Assembly: GCF_012396585.1 (NCBI RefSeq)
Contig: NZ_JAAXPR010000022.1
Coordinates: 1 to 34,918, forward strand
Direction: 5' to 3'
Source of the DNA: Streptococcus ovuberis
Lineage (GTDB): Bacteria > Bacillota > Bacilli > Lactobacillales > Streptococcaceae
Length of the DNA: 34,918 nt
Made by a program: the position numbers and the translations under genes. The notes under the pieces are model-generated. The model saw only the letters and a program-made list of their open reading frames with translations. It did no database searches and was not told the DNA's origin. Positions 18,003-26,837 of the stretch are shown one piece after another (position 1 is the stretch's first letter; each line of letters starts with the position of its first letter).

Positions 18003-19400
18003 CTAGACCTCCTCCTTTTCGGGATAAAAGTAGTGAAAGTTTACTGAATTTGTCACAATTTCCTTGGCTTCAGCCATATCCTTTATATAACCAAGTGCTT
18101 TGAATTGGATAAGGGCATTGCCTAGAGATGTTGCCTCATACAAGCCTGTCACGACTGTCTTTCCTGTCACATCGGCAACTAACTGAGAAAAGTAAGTTGA
18201 CTTCGACCCGCCGCCAATCAGATGAAGGTAGCTAAAATTGTAATTAACAACTTCTTCCAACTGACCAATAACTTCTCTGTACTTATGAGCCAAACTATGA
18301 TAGGCAATTTTGAAAAGTTGACCGGCTTCCTCTGGTTTGGAATGGCCTTTTTCTACTAAGTAGGTCTGAATTTTTTCTATCATGTGACCTGGCTCAGCAA
18401 AGCGACTGTCATCTGTATCAATAATCGGAACGTCTTCATCTACTGCTTCTACCAGCTGACGAATAGTATCAAAATCAAGTTCCTGTCCCTGTTCCTTGTA
18501 GTCTCGTCTCAGCTCCTCGACAATCCAAAGACCGGTGCAATTTTTTAAAAATCGTGTGCTACGACTGTGCCCAAGCTCATTGGTAAAATTGTAGGTCAAG
18601 GCTTTTTCTGTCAGGATTGGATTCTCCAATTCTGTTCCAATCAAGGACCAAGTCCCACAAGAAATATAGAGTGTTTTCTCCTCCAGGATCGGTATGGCCG
18701 CTACTGCACTTGCCGTATCGTGCTGGCAGACATTGATGACCTTGATACCGTCTGGTGTTTTCCCAAGGACATTACCTTCGTCCACCAAGTCAGGTAAGAG
18801 CAAGTCTGACACTTCAAACATGGCAAGCACTTCGTGGTTCCATTCCTTTGTCAAAGGATTGAGCATCTGTGTCGTCGAAGCGATGGTTCGCTCAATAGCA
18901 AGTTCTCCTGACAATCGATAGTTGAGATAATCAGAAACCATAAGTATCTTGTGTGTTCTAAAATAAGATTCTGGTGATTTCTCTTTAGCCGCAATCAGTT
19001 GGAACAATGTGTTTATTTCCATTAACTGATTTCCTGTCTTATAATATAGGTCATCAAGTGATGAATACTTGGCTATTTTGTTTAGGATTCCTTTTGTCCG
19101 ACTATCTCTATAACAAACCGGTGGAGTTACTAACTTCCCTTGACTATCAACCTGAGCAAAATCAACTCCCCAAGTATCAATCCCAATGGCTTGCATCTCA
19201 TATGATTTTTTAGCTGTCTGAATAGCTAATTCTATATTTTGAAAAAGATGTTCTACATTCCAACAGAGTTCGCCGCGATGCTTTATCGGGGAATTCGTAA
19301 ATCGTACTAACTCATTTGCAATAATCTTATCTTCAACAAGTGAATAAGCCACTGCTCTTCCTGATGTAGCCCCTAGGTCAATGGCAAGTACCGATTGCAT
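18003..19400 (-). CDS. fucK: L-fuculokinase (FGGY family, rhamnulokinase-like)
   Basis: This 465-residue FGGY kinase phosphorylates L-fuculose with ATP. N-terminal [13 protein letters not shown] and the later [24 protein letters not shown] and LIGGGS motifs define the fold; its detailed sequence is closer to rhamnulokinases than to E. coli FucK, as usual for streptococcal operons. The start is taken at ATG 19400 because GGAGG lies 8 bases upstream; an in-frame TTG at 19415 would put the RBS inside the gene. It is the first gene of the operon. Promoter, cre site and operator candidates lie just upstream. Confidence 0.88.
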   Translation of the reverse strand: MQSVLAIDLGATSGRAVAYSLVEDKIIANELVRFTNSPIKHRGELCWNVEHLFQNIELAIQTAKKSYEMQAIGIDTWGVDFAQVDSQGKLVTPPVCYRDSRTKGILNKIAKYSSLDDLYYKTGNQLMEINTLFQLIAAKEKSPESYFRTHKILMVSDYLNYRLSGELAIERTIASTTQMLNPLTKEWNHEVLAMFEVSDLLLPDLVDEGNVLGKTPDGIKVINVCQHDTASAVAAIPILEEKTLYISCGTWSLIGTELENPILTEKALTYNFTNELGHSRSTRFLKNCTGLWIVEELRRDYKEQGQELDFDTIRQLVEAVDEDVPIIDTDDSRFAEPGHMIEKIQTYLVEKGHSKPEEAGQLFKIAYHSLAHKYREVIGQLEEVVNYNFSYLHLIGGGSKSTYFSQLVADVTGKTVVTGLYEATSLGNALIQFKALGYIKDMAEAKEIVTNSVNFHYFYPEKEEV

Positions 19401-19417
19401 TTTCCTCACCTCCAACT

Positions 19418-19431
19418 TGTTATCGCTTTCA
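19418..19431 (-). promoter_or_regulatory. cre site (CcpA) over the fuc transcription start
   Basis: On the minus strand the 14-mer TGAAAGCGATAACA fits every position of the Gram-positive cre consensus TGWNANCGNTNWCA. It begins 7 bases beyond the -10 box of the fucK promoter, covering the likely start of transcription, where CcpA binding represses. It implies glucose repression of the whole operon. The HPr kinase that drives CcpA control is also encoded in this window. Confidence 0.8.
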
Positions 19432-19438
19432 TATTTTT

Positions 19439-19467
19439 ATTTTAAGATATTAAATTTTGATTTTCAA
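19439..19467 (-). promoter_or_regulatory. Main promoter of the fucose operon
   Basis: On the minus strand TTGAAA (19467-19462), a 17-bp spacer and TAAAAT (19444-19439) make a good sigma-A promoter about 40 bases before the fucK start codon. The region is very AT-rich. Confidence 0.65.
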
Positions 19468-19471
19468 TAGA

Positions 19472-19529
19472 TGAACGAAAAAATGAATTTTGTTCAAAAT
19501 TGACTGGGTATATATTTCACCTTAGTTCA
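19472..19529. promoter_or_regulatory. Candidate operator of the DeoR-type regulator (three TGAAC half-sites)
   Basis: TGAACGAAAA (19472-19481) faces TGAACAAAAT on the other strand (ending with GTTCA at 19492-19496), making an imperfect inverted repeat upstream of the fucK -35 box. A third TGAAC copy lies on the minus strand (GTTCA at 19525-19529) near the regulator's own start. Shared half-sites in the divergent gap suit control of both the operon and the regulator. A TTGACT at 19500-19505 may be a -35 for the regulator, though no matching -10 at 17 bp is good. Confidence 0.5.
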
Positions 19530-19562
19530 TTTTATGTTATTATATACATGAGGAGGCTTGAT

Positions 19563-20336
19563 ATGAGCAGAGACAAACGCTTAAAAGAAATTACAGATAT
19601 TCTTCATACCAAAAAGAGAATTGATGCCAAACAGCTAGAAAAATTAACGTTTTCAAGTATATCAACCCTTCGGAGGGATTTAATTTATTTAGAAGAACAG
19701 GGATTCCTAACCAGAAAACGTGGTGAAGTCGTTCTCAATTCTTTTAATACCGTGGAACTAGCCCATTCGATTAGGGAAACCGAAAATAGAGATGCTAAAA
19801 AGAAAATTGCAGAACTTGCCAAGGACTTTATCGGTCCTGGTATGTGCATTTACTTGGACTCTAGTACAACTGTTTATGAACTTTGTCCCTATCTAGCTAA
19901 CATTGATAACTTAATTATTTTTACAAATGGTTTAAATACTGCTCAAATGTTGGCTGACCTAGCAAATCCAACAATGAAAATCTTCATCACTGGTGGTGAA
20001 GTCAAACACCACTCCGCTTCTGTTATCAACCACAATAGTGAAAATAACCTATTAAGTCATTTCCGTATTGATTTAGCTTTCTGTTCAGCCCGTGGTATTG
20101 ATGATGAATTTGTCTATGAAGTTTCCTTTAGTCAAGCATTGGCTAAAAAGAGTATCATCGATCAAGCAAGAGATACGATCTTACTCATTGATAGCTCAAA
20201 ATTTAATCATACAGGTTTCTTCAAAATCAATAACTTAGAACAGTATAAAACCATTATTTCTGATAGCTATCCTGATAAAACATTGCTGAATGCCGCTGAC
20301 CAACTCAATGTAGAGTGGATAGCTTATGATTCATAG
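19563..20336 (+). CDS. fcsR: DeoR-family regulator of the fucose operon
   Basis: This 257-residue protein has an N-terminal winged HTH (KRLKEITDILHTKKRIDAKQ, then STLRRDLIYLEEQGFLTRKRG) and a C-terminal DeoR sugar-phosphate sensor domain (YLDSSTTVYELCPYL, FITGGEV, LLIDSSKFNHTGFFKI). The start is set at ATG 19563 because AGGAGG lies 6 bases upstream; an ATG-like start 21 codons earlier would fall in the promoter region and gives a non-DeoR extension. It is transcribed away from fucK, as is fcsR in pneumococci. Its inducer is likely a pathway intermediate such as L-fuculose 1-phosphate; the direction of control cannot be read from sequence. Confidence 0.85.
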   Translation: MSRDKRLKEITDILHTKKRIDAKQLEKLTFSSISTLRRDLIYLEEQGFLTRKRGEVVLNSFNTVELAHSIRETENRDAKKKIAELAKDFIGPGMCIYLDSSTTVYELCPYLANIDNLIIFTNGLNTAQMLADLANPTMKIFITGGEVKHHSASVINHNSENNLLSHFRIDLAFCSARGIDDEFVYEVSFSQALAKKSIIDQARDTILLIDSSKFNHTGFFKINNLEQYKTIISDSYPDKTLLNAADQLNVEWIAYDS

Positions 20337-20398
20337 TACTTCTTAACAAAACAATTTAGCTTACCGCTCTATAACTTTGAACTGTTGTAGCATGCACA

Positions 20399-20418
20399 GT
20401 AAGTGGGTACCCACTTAC
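20399..20418. repeat. 20-bp perfect palindrome, possible oriT element
   Basis: GTAAGTGGGTACCCACTTAC is perfectly self-complementary. It lies about 100 bases upstream of mobC, in the leader of the mobilisation genes, where the transfer origin of such modules is found. The sequence before it (20337-20398) shows nothing else. Confidence 0.5.
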
Positions 20419-20431
20419 GATAAAATTAACG

Positions 20432-20460
20432 AAGCAGACGCCTTTGGCTCTGCTTTTTTC
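20432..20460 (+). terminator. Terminator hairpin between fcsR and mobC
   Basis: AAGCAG..GCC (20432-20442), loop TTT and GGC..CTGCTT (20446-20455) form a hairpin followed by a run of six T on the plus strand. It can stop transcription from fcsR and also sits in the leader of mobC. Confidence 0.65.
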
Positions 20461-20515
20461 GTTACATTTTACTTGTTAGGGAGATCCCTAAGACCCCGAT
20501 AGGAAGGAATAGACA

Positions 20516-20869
20516 ATGGAAAAACGTACTAGACCAAACCAATTAAAAATTCGACTTTCGGATAAAGAACTTGCTCATGTGCGACAAAAATATGGACAAT
20601 CTCGGTCAAAATCAATGCGACATTTCGTCCTCAAGTGTATCCTTGAAACATCGATTTATGAAGTCGGTATGCAACCATTTAGAGAGTTACAACATCTCCT
20701 TTCCAAGACCTCCACTAATGTCAACCAAATTGCCAAGAAGGTTAATACTTACTCCCTTGTTTATAAAGAGGATATTATGACGATTCAAAACGAAATACAC
20801 CGTTTGAGCAAGGAACTCAATAAATTACAAAACTTACTCTACAATAGAACAAATCAGGGGGATATTTGA
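20516..20869 (+). CDS. mobC: MobC-like mobilisation accessory protein
   Basis: This 117-residue protein has an N-terminal ribbon-helix-helix-like part (RPNQLKIRLSDKELAHVRQK, then SMRHFVLKCILE) and a helical C-terminus with TSTNVNQIAKKVN, the hallmark of MobC proteins that help the relaxase open oriT. RBS AGGAAGG precedes the start. The relaxase gene begins one base after its stop codon. It appears intact, unlike its partner. Confidence 0.8.
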   Translation: MEKRTRPNQLKIRLSDKELAHVRQKYGQSRSKSMRHFVLKCILETSIYEVGMQPFRELQHLLSKTSTNVNQIAKKVNTYSLVYKEDIMTIQNEIHRLSKELNKLQNLLYNRTNQGDI

Positions 20870-20870
20870 T

Positions 20871-21839
20871 ATGGCTGTTACTAAAATTCACCCCATTAAA
20901 TCTACCCTGCATTTTGCAATAGACTACATCCTTGAGAAGAAAAAAACAGATGGTCAAACGCTCATTTCGACACACATGTGTTTCCCTACCACTGCTCATT
21001 TACAATTCTTACAAACTCGAAAAGAGAATAAAGTAAATGGAACGGTACTAGCTCGACACCTGATTCAATCCTTCTTACCAGGTGAAGTTGACCAAGAAAC
21101 TGCCCATAAAATTGGACTAGAACTCTGTAAAAATATCTTGAAAGATGAGTATGAATTTGTAACTACTCATATTGACAAAGGCCATATTCAGAATCATATT
21201 GTTTTTAATAATGTCAATTTTGAAACTGGGAAATGCTATCAAAGCAATAACCGGACCTATCACCAAATACGGTCTACTAGTGATCGTTTATGCCAAAAAT
21301 ATAAGCTGTCAATTATTGATGAACATTATCAAACTTATCGCAAGAAATACAAAACCAGAGGAAAATCCCATTATGAGTGGGAACAAAGCCAAAACGGTAA
21401 AGGTTGGAAGTCATATTTACAATTTCTTATCGACCTAAATATTTCACGTTCGAACTCATGGGACGACTTTCTCGACCGTATGAAAAAATCAAAGTGCGCA
21501 ATCATATTTGGAAAACACATTGCCTTCAAATGTAAAAATGCTTCTAGATTTAAACGCTCTAAAACAATTGGATCCGACTATACTGAGGAGAAATTGAAAG
21601 AAAGAATTGAGAAGAATCCGCCTCAACAACTTATTGATACAACTAAAATTACTGACAAGAAAGTTTTAGAATTTTGGGCTAGAAAACAGAACTTAAAATC
21701 CATGGCACAAGGTCTAGTTGAACTGAGAAACCTAGGTATTCAAACACGATTTCCCTTATTTTTCCGCCGTTACCTCCAGATTAGAAACTCTTCTAATTGC
21801 TCCAAATTAATAAAGGCTAGTTGGAGGCGGTTACACTAA
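20871..21839 (+). pseudogene. VirD2/MobA-type (MOBP) relaxase, C-terminally truncated
   Basis: The 322-residue frame starts as a typical relaxase (AVTKIHPIKSTLHFAIDYIL) and has the metal-binding stretch HIDKGHIQNHIVFNN (from about residue 100). The usual HxHNH triad reads H-I-Q-N-H, so one expected metal ligand is glutamine. Comparable relaxases of streptococcal elements are usually around 600 residues. After VELRNLGIQTR (about 300) the family sequence ends and an unrelated tail runs to the stop, so the gene is cut off by a rearrangement. The module is probably inactive. Confidence 0.8.
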
Positions 21840-22234
21840 ACTAGACAGAAGAATAAAGTGTTCTACACTAAAGAAAACAGGAGAACTCTATGTCTAGAAA
21901 AATTTTCTAGGTCGAAATGTTTCCTTGACTATAACATTTGTAACCTATTAGGAGTGCTGTACAAAAGGGCTCCCCAGCTAGATAGATTTAGATAAGCATA
22001 CAACTTTAATCCCCCACCCCAATAATACATGAGGGCTGTTGAAAGGCCTAAAATATCTCATCAGGTTTATAGCCGTTTGTGTTGCTAATTGAAGTTTTAA
22101 ATCTAAATATCTCTAACAGCCAGTATTCCAATCATATTTGGCTATCTAAAAATTGTGAAAAAGTTTCCTATTTGAGAAAACTAACACCAGCTGACATAGC
22201 CATACTTCGCTCATAAATAAACATTTTTAAACCT
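21840..22234. other. Non-coding debris after the relaxase remnant
   Basis: No convincing gene is present. A short ATGTCTAGAAAAATTTTCTAG with an RBS-like AGGAG before it (about 21870-21910) resembles the broken start of a transposase-like frame. GGCTGTT (22033-22039) and AACAGCC (about 22116-22122) form a 7-bp inverted repeat around roughly 90 bp, which could be a tiny decayed mobile repeat. Both are weak. Confidence 0.3.
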
Positions 22235-22292
22235 AAAAAGAGTGAGCCCCAATCACACTCTTACAAGTTGTCGATTGGAGCTCACTCTTTTT
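22235..22292. terminator. Strong bidirectional terminator
   Basis: AAAAAGAGTGAGC and CCAATC on the left pair with GATTGG and GCTCACTCTTTTT on the right, giving a stem of about 19 bp with flanking A and T runs. It would stop plus-strand readthrough from the mob remnant and minus-strand transcripts of the hprK operon. Between it and the YtxH gene (22293-22438) lies a second hairpin, GAATCaCCG / CGGcGATTC (22383-22405), without a U-run, and no gene. Confidence 0.75.
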
Positions 22293-22438
22293 CTAGCCAG
22301 TGCATACTTTATCGTCACACTTTAGTGCTCAAGGCACGGCTTATTGAAGCGTCACCGCTTTTTATAGCAACACATTCATCATGAATCACCGTTCTGCGGC
22401 GATTCAACACCATTATAAGCCTATGAGGGAATAGAAAC

Positions 22439-22948
22439 TCAATGATTGGTTTCCTCACCTGGTTCATCTTCAAGTACTTCATCTGCCAAGAGATCGACTT
22501 CATTTAAGTCAATGGTAATATCTTCTGAAATCGATTCTTGATTATAAGTGTCGTCTTCAACCAGATCATTCAAGACCTCCTCTGCGTCAGCCTTGGCTTT
22601 AGTGGCCTGGTCTTTAAACTGAGCAAAAAAGTCCTCTTGACTCACGCGCTCTTTAAGTTCATCCGCCTTGTCTTTGACTGTTTTGACGATGTCATCTGCG
22701 GTCAATTCTCCTGTTTCAAATTTGTGCTTGACATCAGTATACTTTTCAAGAGCCTGGTCCTTGATTTCCTGAGCCTTTCCTACCCATTCAGAGTATTTCG
22801 CTTCTGGATTTTCCTGATAGTCCTGAAGATAATCTGCCAGTTTGTTTTTAACAGCCTTACCTGTCTTGCTAGCTAAAAAAACAGCTGCAGCTGCACCCCC
22901 CGCAGCGCCTAAGATAAGGGTTGTTAGGATTTTATTAGGTTTGGACAT
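22439..22948 (-). CDS. YtxH-like general stress protein
   Basis: This 169-residue protein starts with a glycine/alanine-rich hydrophobic helix (ILTTLILGAAGGAAAAVFLA, residues 7-26), typical of YtxH-domain proteins, followed by a charged, helical, probably coiled-coil region (30-130) and a very acidic tail (DITIDLNEVDLLADEVLEDE). It is likely anchored to the membrane with its tail in the cytosol. It is the last gene of the hprK-lgt-DUF948 run, 12 bases after its neighbour. Function unknown; the family is linked to stress in Bacillus. Confidence 0.75.
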   Translation of the reverse strand: MSKPNKILTTLILGAAGGAAAAVFLASKTGKAVKNKLADYLQDYQENPEAKYSEWVGKAQEIKDQALEKYTDVKHKFETGELTADDIVKTVKDKADELKERVSQEDFFAQFKDQATKAKADAEEVLNDLVEDDTYNQESISEDITIDLNEVDLLADEVLEDEPGEETNH

Positions 22949-22960
22949 GTGAGTTCCTCC

Positions 22961-23344
22961 TTATTTTTTTAACAATTTTGAAACAAGCCCAACAGCTGAC
23001 AAGGTCTTACCTGCCTTAGCAGTGGATTTGGTCGCATGACCCGCCTTAGAGGTCAAGTTTCTAGCAGATTGGTTTAAATCAGACACAGAGGTTGATAGGT
23101 CCGCAACAGCCACAAATAAGGGCGTGATGGTCTCCATTTTTCCATTAACATCGTCAACCAAAACATTGGCCTTAGCTAAAATTTCATTAGCCTGATAGAA
23201 AGTAACATTCGCATCACTTGTCAAGACCTTCAACGTTGTCTGAGCTTCATCCACAACCTTAGAAATTTTTGTGATCAACAAAATCACATAGATCACTAAA
23301 GCTGCAAAAGCCACTGCTGCAATCAATAGAGCAATTTCACCCAT
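22961..23344 (-). CDS. DUF948 membrane protein
   Basis: This 127-residue protein has one N-terminal transmembrane helix (IALLIAAVAFAALVIYVILL, residues 3-22) and a long amphipathic helical region rich in Val, Asp, Thr and Ser, ending in a lysine-rich tail (KLLKK). This is the DUF948 layout, common next to YtxH-like genes in Firmicutes. It follows lgt by 23 bases with an AAGGAG RBS. No biochemical role is established. Confidence 0.75.
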   Translation of the reverse strand: MGEIALLIAAVAFAALVIYVILLITKISKVVDEAQTTLKVLTSDANVTFYQANEILAKANVLVDDVNGKMETITPLFVAVADLSTSVSDLNQSARNLTSKAGHATKSTAKAGKTLSAVGLVSKLLKK

Positions 23345-23367
23345 AAAGAATTCTCCTTTTTAATAGC

Positions 23368-24138
23368 CTAATAAAGAGGCTGAGTTTTTGTTTTCCTAGC
23401 ATAAACGACTAGACCTAAACCTATGACAATAAGCACTAACGACACCCACTGGGAAACTCTTAGACTTCCAAACATCAGACTATCTGTCCGTAAACCTTCG
23501 ATGATGAAACGTCCAATACCATACCAAACCAGGTAAAAAGCTGTCGGCTCACTTCGTTTCAAGAAGCCTCTATGACGAACGGCCATAATGACCGCAAAGC
23601 CAAACAAATTCCAAAGGGATTCGTAGAGGAAGGTCGGCATCCGATAACTCCCATCAATAAACATCTGTTCGCGAATAAAGGCCGGCAGATAATCTAAATT
23701 TGAAACAGCAGTACCATAAGCCTCTTGATTGAAAAAATTTCCCCAACGCCCTAGAGCTTGGGCCAACAGTACACCGGGAGCAGCAATGTCTAAAAAATCC
23801 CAGCTATTGATAAAATGCCTTTGGCTAAACCAATACATAACCAAAGCTCCAGTAATCAGGCCACCGTAAATCGCAATGCCGCCGTTCCAAATCGCAAAAA
23901 TTTCGCCAAGATTATCCTTATATTGATCCCAAGAAAAAATCACGTAGTAGGCTCTGGCACCAAGGATAGCCAGCGGAAAAGCAAGCAAGATAAAATCAAG
24001 TATCTGATCGGGATTAATCTTTTTACGAGGCGCTTCTCTCATAGCGAGGTAAACAGCTAGCATCAAGCCTAACAAGATGCATAAAGCATACCAGCGAATT
24101 TGCAAGGGACCTATTTCAAATGCAATTGGATCAATCAT
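23368..24138 (-). CDS. lgt: Prolipoprotein diacylglyceryl transferase
   Basis: This 256-residue polytopic membrane enzyme moves diacylglycerol from phosphatidylglycerol to the lipobox cysteine of prolipoproteins, such as the fucose-island binding protein. The Lgt signature [13 protein letters not shown] is present, with about seven membrane helices and a terminal [16 protein letters not shown]. The start is ATG 24138 ([11 protein letters not shown]), with GGAG 6 bases before it; a longer frame from a TTG at 24159 adds residues atypical of the family. It overlaps the end of hprK by 8 bases. Confidence 0.95.
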   Translation of the reverse strand: MIDPIAFEIGPLQIRWYALCILLGLMLAVYLAMREAPRKKINPDQILDFILLAFPLAILGARAYYVIFSWDQYKDNLGEIFAIWNGGIAIYGGLITGALVMYWFSQRHFINSWDFLDIAAPGVLLAQALGRWGNFFNQEAYGTAVSNLDYLPAFIREQMFIDGSYRMPTFLYESLWNLFGFAVIMAVRHRGFLKRSEPTAFYLVWYGIGRFIIEGLRTDSLMFGSLRVSQWVSLVLIVIGLGLVVYARKTKTQPLY

Positions 24139-25066
24139 CTGCAACTCCATTTTGAGCAATGAGATTGGTCAGGCGCTCTTCAAAGGTCTTTGTGGCGTCA
24201 AATCCCATTTCTCGTGAACGATAGTTCATCGCTGCTGCTTCGATGACTACCGAAATGTTACGACCCGTCTTCACAGGAATGCGGATCCTAGGAATACGGA
24301 CATTAGCAATCTCGATTTCTTCATTGCCGTTCCCCAAGCGGTCAAAGACCTTCTCAGTACCATAGTTCTCTAAATAAATAGCTAGTTGGACCTGCGAAGA
24401 AGCCTTGACTGCTGATGCTCCGTAAAGACTCATGATATCAATAATTCCGACACCACGAATTTCCAGCAAATGCCGTAAAATCTCAGCAGGCTCCCCCCAA
24501 AGCGTCACATCATCTTTGGCATAAACATCAACACGGTCATCTGCAACCAGACGGTGCCCACGTTTAACCAATTCCAGTCCTGTTTCTGACTTACCGATTC
24601 CTGAGTCCCCTTGGATAAGCACCCCCATCCCATAGATATCCATCAATACTCCATGGACGCTGGTACGTTTAGCCAAACGCGAATCTAAATAGCTGGATAG
24701 CTCCCCAGAGAGGCGACTAGTCGGCACATTGCTCTGCAAAACTGCAATCCCTTCTGACTGGGCCGCTTCCAACATCTCATCAGGAATCCCTAATCCTCTT
24801 GAAACGATAAAGGCAGGTGTTTCGGCTTTGATCATTTCACTGAGCACCTGAAGGCGGTTGTGAGCGGTCATCTTTGTCAGATAGGACCATTCTTTCATCC
24901 CAATCAACTGAATACGCTCCGGCGAGTAATAATCAAAATAGCCTGTCATTTCGAGCCCTGGACGTGAAATATCAGAGGTTGCAATTTCTTTGTTTAGGAG
25001 GTCTTCCGTTGCGTAAACAACGGTTAAACGAACTTTTTCAACAAGTTCTTTTACTGTAACTACCAT
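24131..25066 (-). CDS. hprK: HPr kinase/phosphorylase
   Basis: This 311-residue bifunctional enzyme phosphorylates and dephosphorylates HPr at Ser46, setting CcpA-mediated carbon catabolite control. Residues 1-130 form the N-terminal domain. The catalytic domain has VHGV (His138), Walker A GDSGIGKS (153-160), DDRVDV, the K/P signature [10 protein letters not shown] (about 202) and [19 protein letters not shown] at the end. It leads the hprK-lgt-DUF948-YtxH operon. It bears on the fucose operon, whose promoter has a cre site. Confidence 0.96.
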   Translation of the reverse strand: MVVTVKELVEKVRLTVVYATEDLLNKEIATSDISRPGLEMTGYFDYYSPERIQLIGMKEWSYLTKMTAHNRLQVLSEMIKAETPAFIVSRGLGIPDEMLEAAQSEGIAVLQSNVPTSRLSGELSSYLDSRLAKRTSVHGVLMDIYGMGVLIQGDSGIGKSETGLELVKRGHRLVADDRVDVYAKDDVTLWGEPAEILRHLLEIRGVGIIDIMSLYGASAVKASSQVQLAIYLENYGTEKVFDRLGNGNEEIEIANVRIPRIRIPVKTGRNISVVIEAAAMNYRSREMGFDATKTFEERLTNLIAQNGVADD

Positions 25067-25093
25067 AAATCCCCTTTCTAATAGCTTGCTACT

Positions 25094-25099
25094 ATTATA
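25094..25099 (-). promoter_or_regulatory. Promoter of the hprK operon (-10)
   Basis: The minus strand reads TGATATAAT, an extended -10 box, about 28 bases before the hprK start. The -35 position has no good match, which an extended -10 tolerates. Confidence 0.55.
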
Positions 25100-25144
25100 T
25101 CATGTTCTTTCCAATTTTTCCTTTGAAAGCCCTTAACTTTTTCA

Positions 25145-25177
25145 GGAAAAAAGAAAGACCCTTACGGGCCTTCTTTT
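25145..25177 (-). terminator. Terminator after the PspC-domain gene
   Basis: On the minus-strand transcript GAAGGCCC, loop GTAA and GGGTCTTTC form a stem with a U-rich tail (CTTTTTTCC), just past the stop codon of the PspC-domain gene. Confidence 0.7.
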
Positions 25178-25191
25178 AGGGGAGGAGCAAA

Positions 25192-25464
25192 TTACCAAAA
25201 CCAGTTGGTCTTTTCTTTGATCTTTTCAGCTTCTTTAATCCGGCGAGGAGCTTGCCCAAATCGCTCACGGGTCAACTCACCCTTGCTAGAAAGAGAATGA
25301 CTCATGATGTAGTAAACCAACGGGCCAATAACCGGGTTAAAAACTGAGAAAACAAAGAAGAGGAGACGCAGATACTGCAAGTTCCATCCGAACTTGTCAG
25401 CAATGCCAGCAAGAACGCCGGAAATCATTCTATTTTTCTTAAGCTTATAAAAACGTGCTTGCAT
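25192..25464 (-). CDS. PspC-domain (phage shock protein C-like) membrane protein
   Basis: This 90-residue protein carries the PspC domain: YKLKKNRMISGVLAGIADKF (6-25), then a tryptophan and a hydrophobic segment LRLLFFVFSVFNPVIGPLVY (33-52), and a charged cytosolic tail ending NWFW. Members sense or help against envelope stress; the role in streptococci is not well settled. It has its own promoter and terminator, so it is a single-gene unit. Confidence 0.85.
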   Translation of the reverse strand: MQARFYKLKKNRMISGVLAGIADKFGWNLQYLRLLFFVFSVFNPVIGPLVYYIMSHSLSSKGELTRERFGQAPRRIKEAEKIKEKTNWFW

Positions 25465-25494
25465 GACTCTACCTCTCTTTCACTGGATGATTTT

Positions 25495-25500
25495 ATTATA
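25495..25500 (-). promoter_or_regulatory. Promoter of the PspC-domain gene (-10)
   Basis: TATAAT on the minus strand lies about 30 bases before the start codon. No clear -35 is visible. Between it and metK (25501-25619) only an odd partial copy of the metK terminator sequence (CCCAAGACTGATTT near 25527) is seen. Confidence 0.45.
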
Positions 25501-25619
25501 CTCTCTTCGAGCTTAAAAAACATCCGTCCCAAGACTGATTTCGCTTTCTTAAAAACTATTTTTTCTCAATTCCTTGGATTTTCAGCTGTTTTGATGCCTT
25601 TCATCCAGCGATTCATTAA

Positions 25620-25645
25620 AAAAATCAGTCCTAAGACTGATTTTT
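25620..25645 (-). terminator. metK terminator overlapping the stop codon
   Basis: AAAAATCAGTC (25620-25630), loop and GACTGATTTTT (25635-25645) form a perfect 11-bp stem that starts inside the metK stop codon; on the minus strand a T-run follows. Confidence 0.75.
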
Positions 25646-26837
25646 AGTTTTCCAACAGATTTAATAAGACCTCTACCTTATCGGTCCGTTCCCAAGGCAA
25701 GTCAATATCTGTACGTCCCATATGGCCATAGGCTGCTGTCTGACGGTAAATCGGACGTTTAAGGTCCAGCATCTGAATAATACCGGCTGGTCTCAGGTCA
25801 AAGATTTGGCGCACAGCTTCTTCTAATCGGCCTTCTGAGACCTTACTAGTCCCAAAGGTGTCAATCCGAACAGAGACCGGCCGAGCAACCCCAATCGCAT
25901 ATGCCAACTGAACTTCCACCTTCTTAGCCAACCCAGCAGCCACAATGTTTTTAGCAATATAACGGGCCGCATAAGAAGCGGAGCGATCGACTTTGGTGGC
26001 ATCCTTTCCTGAGAAGGCACCGCCTCCATGACGAGAATAGCCCCCGTAAGTATCTACAATAATTTTCCGCCCTGTCAATCCAGAATCACCCTGTGGTCCA
26101 CCAATCACAAAGCGCCCTGTAGGGTTAATAAAGAATTTGGTCTGATCATCCAGATAGTTAGCTGGAATAATCACTTTTATCACTTGCTCAACCACATCTT
26201 GATAAATCTGTTCATTAGTGGCTTCTGGATCATGTTGAGTAGAAATCACCACAGTATCCACCCGAAGCGGCTGATCGTTCTCATCATATTCGACAGTCAC
26301 TTGTGACTTGGCATCGGGTCTAAGGTATGTCAGCTCACCAGATTTACGAAGATCTGCCAGACGTTTCACCAACTGATGAGCTAAAGAGATTGGCAAAGGC
26401 ATTAATTCTGGTGTCTCATCAACTGCAAAACCAAACATCAATCCCTGATCCCCAGCACCAATCAAGTCTAAGGGATCCTTGTCCCCACTGCTACGTACTT
26501 CCAAAGATTCATTAACGCCTTGTGCAATATCCGGCGATTGTTCAACCAATGAAGGGTGAACGCCCACTGTTTCAGCTGAAAAACCATAAGCTGTATTGGT
26601 ATATCCAATCGATGCAATGGTATCACGAACTACACGGTTAATATCAACATAAGCTGTGGTTGAAATTTCCCCAAAAACATGGACAGTCCCTGTATAGACA
26701 GCGGTCTCCGCTGCAACGTGTGCCTCTGGATCCTGTTCCAGAATAGCATCTAAAATAGCATCTGAGATTTGGTCTGCAATCTTATCTGGATGCCCTTCAG
26801 ATACTGATTCAGACGTGAATAATTTACGTTCTGACAT
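25644..26837 (-). CDS. metK: S-adenosylmethionine synthetase
   Basis: This 397-residue enzyme makes SAM from methionine and ATP. Signature motifs are [20 protein letters not shown] (7-26), [20 protein letters not shown], the GGGAFSGKD loop and a terminal DLPWERTD. Length is typical. SD GGGGG (26850-26846) sits 8 bases before the ATG and is part of the upstream S_MK riboswitch, so translation should fall when SAM is plentiful. Confidence 0.97.
   Translation of the reverse strand: MSERKLFTSESVSEGHPDKIADQISDAILDAILEQDPEAHVAAETAVYTGTVHVFGEISTTAYVDINRVVRDTIASIGYTNTAYGFSAETVGVHPSLVEQSPDIAQGVNESLEVRSSGDKDPLDLIGAGDQGLMFGFAVDETPELMPLPISLAHQLVKRLADLRKSGELTYLRPDAKSQVTVEYDENDQPLRVDTVVISTQHDPEATNEQIYQDVVEQVIKVIIPANYLDDQTKFFINPTGRFVIGGPQGDSGLTGRKIIVDTYGGYSRHGGGAFSGKDATKVDRSASYAARYIAKNIVAAGLAKKVEVQLAYAIGVARPVSVRIDTFGTSKVSEGRLEEAVRQIFDLRPAGIIQMLDLKRPIYRQTAAYGHMGRTDIDLPWERTDKVEVLLNLLEN

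Noticed and set aside
22315..22503. 62-codon minus-strand frame at the end of the YtxH gene
   Set aside because: It starts inside the YtxH coding region in another frame and reads into a hairpin-rich non-coding stretch; no family or RBS.
25525..25645. Pair of similar GACTGATTT segments as a repeat element
   Set aside because: One belongs to the metK terminator; the other is a short partial match without structure, too little for a repeat family.
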